Assembly: GCF_030687535.1 (NCBI RefSeq)
Contig: NZ_CP117437.1
Span: forward strand, 1,571,501 to 1,635,500
DNA: 64,000 bases
Origin: Pseudomonas sp. FP2335
GTDB lineage: Bacteria; Pseudomonadota; Gammaproteobacteria; Pseudomonadales; Pseudomonadaceae
Reading direction: 5' to 3'
The translations under genes and the position numbers were made by a program. Under the pieces are notes generated by a model, which worked only from the letters and a program-made list of their open reading frames with translations, was not told where the DNA came from and did no database searches. Positions 10,776 to 17,080 of this stretch are shown here, piece after piece. Within the stretch, counting starts at the first letter, position 1, and each line of letters opens with the position of its first letter.

Positions 10776-11090
10776 TTACAGCGGTGCGCTGAGTTCTGTA
10801 GTGAGCGCATCGAGGAACGCCTGGATGGTGTCCTCGTTGCGTTTGAAAAAGTGCCACTGCCCGGCCTTCTGGCTGCTGATCAAACCCGCGCGTTGCAAGG
10901 TCGCCAGGTGGGCCGACACGGTCGACTGGGACAAGCCGCAGCGTTGGTCGATCTGCCCGGCGCAAATGCCGTATTCGTGGTTGTGCAGTTGCTCGGGGAA
11001 TTGCACTTTCGGGTCTTTCAGCCAGTTGAGGATGTCTCGCCGTACTGGGTGCGCCAGGGCTTTTATTATTTCGTCGAGGTCGATGGACAT
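10776..11090 (-). CDS. ArsR-family winged-helix repressor
   Basis: A 104-residue ArsR/SmtB-type regulator. The ATG at 11090 gives the family-typical length; a longer reading to 11246 would run through the operators. The helix-turn-helix is ICAGQIDQRCGLSQSTVSAHLATLQRAGLI in two parts, followed by a wing with WHFFKRNE. The Cys-Val-Cys metal motif of ArsR is absent, but isolated cysteines (in GICAG and QRCGL) could sense electrophiles, which would fit control of xenB. It is first in the operon and should bind the repeats upstream. Confidence 0.88.
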   Translation of the reverse strand: MSIDLDEIIKALAHPVRRDILNWLKDPKVQFPEQLHNHEYGICAGQIDQRCGLSQSTVSAHLATLQRAGLISSQKAGQWHFFKRNEDTIQAFLDALTTELSAPL

Positions 11091-11142
11091 GGCAGGTGCT
11101 CGGTGTCTTGAAGCGTTATATCGCGATGAGGCGAACCTTAAA

Positions 11143-11162
11143 TCGTTATATCCCGATATACC
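11143..11162. promoter_or_regulatory. ArsR operator, copy 1
   Basis: TCGTTATATCCCGATATACC, the inverse of the second copy at 19 of 20 positions. A weaker copy (GCGTTATATCGCGATGA) sits at 11113-11129, 23 bases before the arsR start. Position and symmetry indicate regulator binding sites between arsR and acpH. Confidence 0.7.
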
Positions 11163-11194
11163 AATATGATTTTGCTCTGAGAACAGGCCAAATC

Positions 11195-11214
11195 GGTATA
11201 TCGGGTTATAACGA
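11195..11214. promoter_or_regulatory. ArsR operator, copy 2 (inverted)
   Basis: GGTATATCGGGTTATAACGA, the reverse complement of copy 1 with a single mismatch; the two centres are 52 bases apart, close to five helical turns. It ends 30 bases before acpH, so the regulator may influence that gene too. Confidence 0.7.
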
Positions 11215-11244
11215 TACGTTGGCGGCAGTGCTAAACTGCGCGCC

Positions 11245-11829
11245 ATGAATTATCTCGCACATCTGCACCTGGGCGGCCAACTTCCTGCGCAACTGCTGGG
11301 CAGCCTCTATGGCGACTTCGTCAAAGGCCGCCTGCAAGGCCAGTTCAGCCCGTCAATCGAGGCGGCGATCCAGCTGCATCGTTCCATCGACCGTTTTACC
11401 GACAGTCATCCGTTGGTGGGGCAGGCGTTGTCGCGCTTCAGCCTGACCCGCCGGCGTTATGCCGGGATCGTCCTCGATGTGTTTTTCGACCACTGCTTGG
11501 CGCGGGATTGGGCGCTGTATGCCGACCAGCCGCTGGAGCGCTTCACCTCGCAGGTGTACCGCGTGCTGGCGGCCGAGCCACAACTGCCGGGGCGGCTGGC
11601 GCAGATTGCGCCGTATATGGCGGCCGATGACTGGTTGGGTTCGTATCGTGAGTTTGCAGTGATGGAGCAGGTGCTGCGGGGGATTTCGCGGCGGTTGACG
11701 CAGCCTGAGGAGCTCGGACATGCCATGCAGGAATTGCGGGTGTTGTATGAACCGCTGAGTGACGACTTCCGAGTGTTCTATCCACAGCTACAGGCTTTTG
11801 CACAAGCCCAACTGAACACTGAGATCTAA
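11245..11829 (+). CDS. acpH: Acyl carrier protein phosphodiesterase family (AcpH)
   Basis: A 194-residue protein of the AcpH/DUF479 family. It starts MNYLAHLHLG and contains GDFVKG, the HRSIDRFTDSHP motif and VLDVFFDHCLARDW, the His/Asp residues that define this HD-like metal-dependent fold. The enzyme removes the 4'-phosphopantetheine arm from holo-ACP, regenerating apo-ACP in the cytoplasm. Length matches the family. It is divergent from arsR and ends at a REP hairpin. Confidence 0.88.
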   Translation: MNYLAHLHLGGQLPAQLLGSLYGDFVKGRLQGQFSPSIEAAIQLHRSIDRFTDSHPLVGQALSRFSLTRRRYAGIVLDVFFDHCLARDWALYADQPLERFTSQVYRVLAAEPQLPGRLAQIAPYMAADDWLGSYREFAVMEQVLRGISRRLTQPEELGHAMQELRVLYEPLSDDFRVFYPQLQAFAQAQLNTEI

Positions 11830-11860
11830 ATGTGGGAGCAGGCAAGCCAGCTCCCACATT
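11829..11860. repeat. Single REP palindrome between convergent genes
   Basis: AATGTGGGAGC and its complement form a hairpin with a short GGCAAGCC-type centre. It lies between the ends of acpH and olsA and may act as a two-way terminator. Confidence 0.75.
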
Positions 11861-11871
11861 TTGAACTGTGT

Positions 11872-12663
11872 TCATGCTGCAAATGCAGGTCGAGCCTCTA
11901 CCTCTTCAGCCTCTGGCACCGGCCCGAACAACGCCTTCTGCACCGCCTGCTGCGCCTGATACGCCAGCGCCGCACGCTCCTGCCCGGCGCACGCAATCGG
12001 CTTGAGCAGATGAATTTCTACATCGCCCTGATCATTGGCAAACAAGCGCATCAGGTGCGAGAGCAAATCATCATCGCCAATAAACGGCGCCAATGCGTCC
12101 ACCTGACCCTCGCGCAGATAGCGGATCGCGACAGGTTGTAGCGCCACATCCGCATCAATCGCACTGGCCAGCAAGCGCCCGTGAAAGGTGCGCAGGCTGC
12201 GCCCGTCGGTGGTGGTGCCTTCGGGGAACATCAGCAGCGGGTGCTGTTGCTCCAGATGGCGGGTCATCTGCTTGCGGATCAACTGGCTGTCGCCCGAACC
12301 ACGGCGAATGAACAAGCTACCGGCCTTCGCCGCCAACCAACCGGCCACCGGCCAGGTGCGCACTTCGGCCTTGGACAGGAACGACATCGGCGCCACGGCG
12401 CCCAGCAATGGAATGTCGGTCCACGACACGTGATTGCTCACCCACAGCATCGGCTGGGTCGGCAGCTCACCGTGTACCGTGACGCGAAAGGGCAGGGCGT
12501 TGGTCAGCCGCGCCATGAAAAACCGCGACCAACGCTGGCGCCGCGGCATCGAATTGGCGATACCCAAACGCTCGAACAGGCCAAACACACTGGCCATGCT
12601 CAAGCCCAGCGCCACCACCACCAGCACGCGGGCAATGCGCCCGTACACCCGCAGGCGGCTCAT
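11872..12663 (-). CDS. olsA: Ornithine lipid O-acyltransferase (PlsC family, OlsA)
   Basis: A 263-residue membrane-bound acyltransferase of the 1-acylglycerol-3-phosphate acyltransferase fold. An N-terminal membrane segment (ARVLVVVALGLSMASVFG) is followed by the catalytic NHVSWTD block and FPEGTTTDG, plus GSLFIRRG between them. Its ATG at 12663 overlaps the olsB stop (TGATG), so the pair is translationally coupled. In that pairing OlsA adds the second fatty acid to lyso-ornithine lipid. A phospholipid-synthesis PlsC role is possible, but the olsB partner argues for ornithine lipid. Confidence 0.88.
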   Translation of the reverse strand: MSRLRVYGRIARVLVVVALGLSMASVFGLFERLGIANSMPRRQRWSRFFMARLTNALPFRVTVHGELPTQPMLWVSNHVSWTDIPLLGAVAPMSFLSKAEVRTWPVAGWLAAKAGSLFIRRGSGDSQLIRKQMTRHLEQQHPLLMFPEGTTTDGRSLRTFHGRLLASAIDADVALQPVAIRYLREGQVDALAPFIGDDDLLSHLMRLFANDQGDVEIHLLKPIACAGQERAALAYQAQQAVQKALFGPVPEAEEVEARPAFAA

Positions 12664-13418
12664 CACATGGCCGCCTTGAAGTGGCGGGCGTAGCGCGGGC
12701 ACAAGTTATCGCGCTTGAGCAGGATGAACACGTCGGCCACCTGGAAATCCTCGTCCCAGCACGGCTCGCCGCAGATCTTCGCACCCAGGCGCATGTAGGC
12801 CTTGAGCAGCGGCGGCATCTCCGCGATGACGTTGGACGGTAGGTCCAGCGCCGGCAGTGGTTTTTTCGGTTCGGCACGCAGGTGTTCGTTGCACAGGTAG
12901 CGTTCGCGCAGGCGCTGCATGATCGCGTGGGCCTGGATGCCGCCATCGTGCATCGGGATGCTCGCGCAGCCCATCAGGTAGCTGTAGCCGCCCTGGTTCA
13001 GCACTTCGGCCAACTCGCCCCACAATACGGCGATGGTGCCGCCGTTGCGGTAGGCCGGGTCGACGCAGGTGCGGCCGATTTCCAGGATCGGGCCTTGCAG
13101 GTGGAGCAAGCCATGCAAGCTGAATTCTTCTTCGCTGTAGAACCGACCCAGGGTGCTGGCGGCCGCGTGGTCGAGCAAGCGGGTGGTGGCCACCAAACGA
13201 CCGCTGTTCAAGTCCCGCACGCCGATGTGGCTGCAGTGAACATCATAGTCATCCATGTCCAGACCCAGTTCCGCGCCTTTCAGCTTGGCGTTGAATTCGC
13301 CGCTGAACACGTTGAACCGCAAGGCCTGGGCTTCCTGCAATGCCTGCGCGCCAACCAGGCGTTCGGCTTGCAGACGGCGTTCATTGCCGGTGTCGCTGAT
13401 GCGGGCGATCTGAGTCAT
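12663..13418 (-). CDS. olsB: L-ornithine N-alpha-acyltransferase (OlsB)
   Basis: A 251-residue GNAT-fold protein of the OlsB family. The start at 13418 has GGAG upstream. Conserved features include QALRFNVF, a [10 protein letters not shown] strand, [15 protein letters not shown] for acyl-donor binding and [12 protein letters not shown]. It transfers a 3-hydroxyacyl chain from ACP to the alpha-amino group of ornithine, the first step of ornithine lipid synthesis. It heads the olsBA operon. A phosphate-starvation promoter lies upstream (Pho-box repeats at 13492-13531), as expected for a phosphorus-free replacement lipid. Confidence 0.92.
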   Translation of the reverse strand: MTQIARISDTGNERRLQAERLVGAQALQEAQALRFNVFSGEFNAKLKGAELGLDMDDYDVHCSHIGVRDLNSGRLVATTRLLDHAAASTLGRFYSEEEFSLHGLLHLQGPILEIGRTCVDPAYRNGGTIAVLWGELAEVLNQGGYSYLMGCASIPMHDGGIQAHAIMQRLRERYLCNEHLRAEPKKPLPALDLPSNVIAEMPPLLKAYMRLGAKICGEPCWDEDFQVADVFILLKRDNLCPRYARHFKAAM

Positions 13419-13475
13419 GGCGAGTCTCCGAGTGCCGGCCACGATTTCGGCCGGTCGACTTTGTTGTCCAAACTC

Positions 13476-13531
13476 AGGCTATGGAGGCCCGGTGTCATCT
13501 CCATGAAGTTATGGTGACGCTTGGATGACAG
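13476..13531 (-). promoter_or_regulatory. Pho-box promoter of olsBA
   Basis: On the minus strand four 7-base units recur at exact 11-base steps: CTGTCAT, GCGTCAC, ACTTCAT and ATGACAC (13531 down to 13492). After the last unit come 10 bases and a -10-like TAGCCT at 13481-13476. PhoB boxes are 7-base repeats spaced by 4 bases, replacing the -35 element, with about 10 bases to the -10. The arrangement fits this rule; the last two units are degenerate. Confidence 0.75.
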
Positions 13532-13537
13532 GCTGCT

Positions 13538-13571
13538 CTGTCGCAAATCTGTCATTGCCCTGCGCTAGCCT
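13538..13571 (+). promoter_or_regulatory. Pho-box promoter of the serine hydrolase operon
   Basis: CTGTCGC-AAAT-CTGTCAT at 13538-13555 matches the two-unit Pho box at 13 of 14 unit positions allowing one change to G and one to C. Ten bases later lies TAGCCT (13566-13571), the same -10 as on the opposite strand. The start codon follows at 13606. Confidence 0.75.
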
Positions 13572-13605
13572 CGCGGGCTTGAATGCCCCCCTTGAGTCCG
13601 CGTCC

Positions 13606-14679
13606 ATGGTCAGAGGCCTGTTGTGTGTTGCCCTGCTGTCAGTCACCGTTACCGCCCACGCCGAAACCTGGCCTGCCAAGGAGTGGGCCAGGGGCTCGCA
13701 AATCGAAGGCCCCGCGCTCGATGCCTTGAACGCCTACGCATTTCCCCCGCGCGACGATGCCACCCGCCAAGGCATTCGCACCGATGCGCTGCTGGTGGTC
13801 CATGATGGCGTGGTCATCTACGAACGCTACGCCGCGCCGACCACGGCCAGCACTGCGCACCTCACTTGGTCTGTCAGTAAAAGCCTGATGGCGACGGTGT
13901 TGGGCGTGGCCTACGGTGAAAACCGCTTCAAACTGACCGACCCGGCTGCGCGGTTTTATCCGCCGATGAAGCAGCACCCCACGGTGACGATGGCCGACCT
14001 GTTGCACTGGGCCTCGGGTCTGGACTGGCAGGAGGACTACGAATACGCCCCGCTGAAATCCTCGGTGGTGGCGATGCTCTACACCCGTGGACATCGCGAT
14101 ATGGCTGAGTTCGCCGCCGACACCGACGCCGCCCACGCGCCGGGCCAGGTGTTTCGTTATTCCAGCGGCGACAGCAACATCCTGTCCGCCGCCCTCAAGG
14201 GCATGCTTGGCCACAAGGCTTACATGAGTTACCCGTGGGATGCGCTGTTCAAGCCGCTGGGCATTCACAACGCGACCTGGGAAACCGATGCCGATGAAAC
14301 CTATGTCGCCTCGTCCTACGCCTACCTCACTGCCCGCGACCTCGCGCGCGTCGGCCTGTTGATGGCGCGGGACGGTCGCTGGGGCGAGCAGCAGTTGCTG
14401 CCCAAGGAATGGATTGCCTTCAATCGCCAGGCGTTTGCCCACTACCAGGCCGGCCAGGATGAAGCCGTGCCGGGCGGGCACTGGTGGCTCAATCAAGGCG
14501 CCCAAAGGCCGTGGCCGGATGCGCCCGCCGATACCTTCGCCGCCCTGGGCCATTGGGGACAGGCGTTGTATGTGATGCCCGACGAACACTTGGTGATCGT
14601 GCGCTACGGCGATGATCGCGACGGCAGTTACCGCCACAACGAACTGCTCAAGCGCGTGCTCGCGGCGGTGCAGCCATGA
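13606..14679 (+). CDS. Periplasmic serine hydrolase, class C beta-lactamase fold
   Basis: A 357-residue protein beginning with a signal peptide (RGLLCVALLSVTVTAHA). The serine hydrolase triad of the class C beta-lactamase/DD-peptidase fold is visible: SVSK at residues 89-92 (Ser89 nucleophile, Lys92), Tyr185 in RYSSGDSN, and HWG at 316-318 in place of KTG. Such proteins act as esterases, peptidases or amide hydrolases; HWG in place of KTG makes a true beta-lactamase unlikely. It lies immediately downstream of a Pho box and overlaps the next gene by 4 bases. The substrate is unknown. Confidence 0.85.
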   Translation: MVRGLLCVALLSVTVTAHAETWPAKEWARGSQIEGPALDALNAYAFPPRDDATRQGIRTDALLVVHDGVVIYERYAAPTTASTAHLTWSVSKSLMATVLGVAYGENRFKLTDPAARFYPPMKQHPTVTMADLLHWASGLDWQEDYEYAPLKSSVVAMLYTRGHRDMAEFAADTDAAHAPGQVFRYSSGDSNILSAALKGMLGHKAYMSYPWDALFKPLGIHNATWETDADETYVASSYAYLTARDLARVGLLMARDGRWGEQQLLPKEWIAFNRQAFAHYQAGQDEAVPGGHWWLNQGAQRPWPDAPADTFAALGHWGQALYVMPDEHLVIVRYGDDRDGSYRHNELLKRVLAAVQP

Positions 14680-14990
14680 TCCGTGGTCGGCCGTTTACAA
14701 GCCTGCTGATCGTGCTGTTGCTCGCCCTGTTGGGCTGGGCCTGGCACGAGCGCGTCAACCTGCAAGCCTTTCCCGACATCATCGCGGCGTATACCGCCAA
14801 GGAATATTGTTCGTGCCGTTATGTGGCGAACAACCCCGCCGAGTATTGCCGTGGTTACGTGAAGCAATACGTGCCCACCAGTGCGTTGAGCGATAACCCC
14901 GAGCGCAGCGAAGTTACCGCCAGCGGGATGGGGCGTACCCACACGGCGCGCTGGCTTGGCGACCGCCAGGGCTGCCGCCTCAATCCCTGA
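14676..14990 (+). CDS. Small membrane-anchored Cys-rich protein, unknown function
   Basis: A 104-residue protein whose ATG overlaps the hydrolase stop (ATGA), so the two are co-translated. One N-terminal membrane segment (TSLLIVLLLALLGWAW) is followed by a periplasmic part with four cysteines near the middle and end (YCSCRYV, EYCRGY, GCRLNP). The cysteines could form disulfides. I do not recognise a family; linkage suggests that it helps or anchors the hydrolase. It ends just before a REPIN. Confidence 0.75.
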   Translation: MIRGRPFTSLLIVLLLALLGWAWHERVNLQAFPDIIAAYTAKEYCSCRYVANNPAEYCRGYVKQYVPTSALSDNPERSEVTASGMGRTHTARWLGDRQGCRLNP

Positions 14991-15006
14991 TACGCCTCAT
15001 ATCCCT

Positions 15007-15097
15007 TGTGGGAGCGGGCTTGCTCGCGAAAGCGTCATGTCAGCCACTGAATAGTTGACTGACCCACCGCTTTCGCGAGCAAGCCCGCTCCCACACA
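15007..15097. repeat. REPIN
   Basis: Inverted copies of TGTGGGAGCGGGCTTGCTCG enclose about 40 bases. This is the GCGGGCTTGCTCGCGAA class, also present at 21601 and 23022. Confidence 0.9.
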
Positions 15098-15194
15098 AGC
15101 GCCACTCCACTCAAACCCGTGCCCAGATTGGATTTGCGCCGCTTGGGACATTGCGCTTAAGGTTCGTGCAGGTTTTTCTCCCTACGAGTCTTTA

Positions 15195-15773
15195 ATGCTG
15201 ATCAAACCCCTGGCCTTCGCTCTGTTGGCCGCCGCTGCCGTGCCTGCCCATGCCGACTGGTATCTGGATAACGAATCCTCACGCCTGTCCTTCGTCACCA
15301 GCAAAAACACTGACATCGCCGAAGTGCAGCGCTTTCTGGTGTTGCATGGCAAAGTCGACGGCAACGGCGCGGCGCAGGTCGAAGTGGAGCTGGAGTCGAT
15401 CAACAGCGGCATTCCGTTGCGCGATGAGCGTATGCGCAATGACCTGTTCGAAATCAAGACCTTTCCCGACGCGCTGATCAACGCGCAGATCAACCTGCAA
15501 CCCATCAATGACCTGGCCCCCGGCGCGCAATTGGAACTGCGCTTGCCGCTGCGCGTCACCTTGCACGGCAAGACCCAGACCTACAACGCCGAACTGCTCG
15601 CCACGCGCCTGGATGACCGGCGCTTCCAGGTCGTGACCCTGGAGCCGGTGGTGATGCATGCCGAGGACTTCGATTTGATGCCCGGCGTGGCAGCGTTGCG
15701 CAAGGCGGCCGGTTTGGCGTCGATCAGCTTGTCGGTGCCGGTGGGTGCGGTGCTGATCTTTACGGCGCGCTGA
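15195..15773 (+). CDS. YceI-family periplasmic lipocalin-like protein
   Basis: A 192-residue secreted protein. The signal peptide (LAFALLAAAAVPAHA) precedes DWYLDNESSRLSFVTSK, the opening strand of YceI, and the domain ends with a PVGAVLIF strand. YceI proteins form a beta-barrel that binds isoprenoid or amphipathic lipids in the periplasm. It is followed after only 2 bases by the cardiolipin synthase gene, suggesting co-translation and a shared lipid role. The exact ligand is unknown. Confidence 0.85.
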   Translation: MLIKPLAFALLAAAAVPAHADWYLDNESSRLSFVTSKNTDIAEVQRFLVLHGKVDGNGAAQVEVELESINSGIPLRDERMRNDLFEIKTFPDALINAQINLQPINDLAPGAQLELRLPLRVTLHGKTQTYNAELLATRLDDRRFQVVTLEPVVMHAEDFDLMPGVAALRKAAGLASISLSVPVGAVLIFTAR

Positions 15774-15775
15774 CC

Positions 15776-16933
15776 GTGGGCGGCGCAGTGTTCCCGTGGC
15801 GCAGCGCCAACCGCTTCGAGTTGTTGATCGACGGGCCGAATTTCTTCCCGCAGATGCTGGTGGAGATTGCCCGTGCCGAGCGGCAGGTTGAACTGGAGTT
15901 GTACCTGGTGGAAGCCGGCGCCTGTGCCGAGGCCATGGTGCAGGCGTTGGTGCTTGCCGCTGAACGGGGTGTGCGGGTGCGCTGCCTGTTTGATGACTAC
16001 GGCAGCCTGGCGTTTACCCTCGGGCTGCTCAAACGCCTGACCGATGCCGGTGTGGAACTGCGTTTCTACAATCGCCTGAACTGGCGGCGCTGGATGCGCA
16101 ACCTGTACCGCGACCACCGCAAACTGTTGCTGGTCGACCAGGGCTGCGCCTTCGTCGGCGGCACCGGTGTTACCGATGAATTCTGGAACCCGGGCCACGA
16201 CACGGCCGACTGGCACGAAGTGATGGTGCAGATCAGCGGCCCGCTGGTGCAGGACTGGCAGGCGCTGTTCGACCGCCAATGGCACGCCAACGCCGCCCGC
16301 CGCGAATGGAAACCCGCGACCCGTTTCGGCTTGCCGCGCTTGCCAAGAATGCCCGCCACCGGGCCGGGGCTGGGACGTGTTGCATACGCCGACGCCCGCC
16401 AGCATCGGGATATTCTGCAATCGCTGATCCGCGCCTTGAACGGCGGCCAGCAACGTATCTGGCTGGCGACCCCGTACTTCCTGCCGACCTGGGGCGTGCG
16501 CCGCGCATTGCGCCGGGCGGCAGGGCGCGGGGTGGATGTGCGCTTGCTGCTGACCGGCCCGCGCACCGACCATCCGTCCGTGCGCTATGCCGGGCACCGG
16601 TATTACCCGCGCCTGCTGCGCTCGGGGGTGCAGATCTTTGAATACCAGCCATGCTTTTTGCACCTGAAGATGGTGCTGGTGGACGATTGGGTCAGTGTCG
16701 GCTCGTGCAACTTCGATCACTGGAACCTGCGCTTCAACCTCGATGCCAACCTGGAAGCGTTGGACCCAGAGTTGACGCAAGCGGTGGCGGGCAGTTTCGA
16801 GCGGGATTTTGCCCAGAGCCTGGCGGTCAGCCTGGAGGCGTGGAAGTCGCGGCCGTTGTGGCGGCGAGTGAAGCAGCGGGTGTGGGGGTGGATTGATCGG
16901 TTGGTGGTCAACGTGCTCAACCGACGCGGTTAA
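15776..16933 (+). CDS. clsB: Cardiolipin synthase B-like phospholipase D
   Basis: A 385-residue PLD-superfamily enzyme starting at a GTG two bases after the yceI stop. Two HKD motifs are visible, HRKLLLVD near residue 120 and HLKMVLVDD near residue 298, each followed by the usual GG(T/S) or GSCNFD element. There is no N-terminal membrane pair, as in ClsB rather than ClsA. It condenses phosphatidyl groups to cardiolipin, using phosphatidylglycerol and possibly phosphatidylethanolamine. The ClsB assignment is by architecture; another transphosphatidylase is possible. Confidence 0.82.
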   Translation: MGGAVFPWRSANRFELLIDGPNFFPQMLVEIARAERQVELELYLVEAGACAEAMVQALVLAAERGVRVRCLFDDYGSLAFTLGLLKRLTDAGVELRFYNRLNWRRWMRNLYRDHRKLLLVDQGCAFVGGTGVTDEFWNPGHDTADWHEVMVQISGPLVQDWQALFDRQWHANAARREWKPATRFGLPRLPRMPATGPGLGRVAYADARQHRDILQSLIRALNGGQQRIWLATPYFLPTWGVRRALRRAAGRGVDVRLLLTGPRTDHPSVRYAGHRYYPRLLRSGVQIFEYQPCFLHLKMVLVDDWVSVGSCNFDHWNLRFNLDANLEALDPELTQAVAGSFERDFAQSLAVSLEAWKSRPLWRRVKQRVWGWIDRLVVNVLNRRG

Positions 16934-16952
16934 CCAGACCGCTGAGAGCAAA

Positions 16953-17067
16953 ATGTGGGAGCGGCGGTGCTCGCGAATGCAGTGGATCAGCCAACTCTTC
17001 AGTGGCTGACACGACGCCTTCGCGAGCAAGTCGAATCGTCGCACCGCCGCTCCCACATTTTTTTTTG
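16953..17067. repeat. Divergent REPIN followed by a T run
   Basis: Inverted TGTGGGAGCGGCGGTGCTCGCGA-type copies with an extra CGAATCGTC insertion in the right arm. The right end runs into about nine T residues, so on the plus strand the hairpin may end the yceI-clsB transcript. bglX ends 14 bases further on. Confidence 0.75.
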
Positions 17068-17080
17068 ACCGCGTACGGTT

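Noticed and set aside
13606..14679. Beta-lactamase resistance gene
   Set aside because: The SxxK and Tyr motifs are general for serine hydrolases; HWG in place of KTG and the Pho context argue against a true beta-lactamase.
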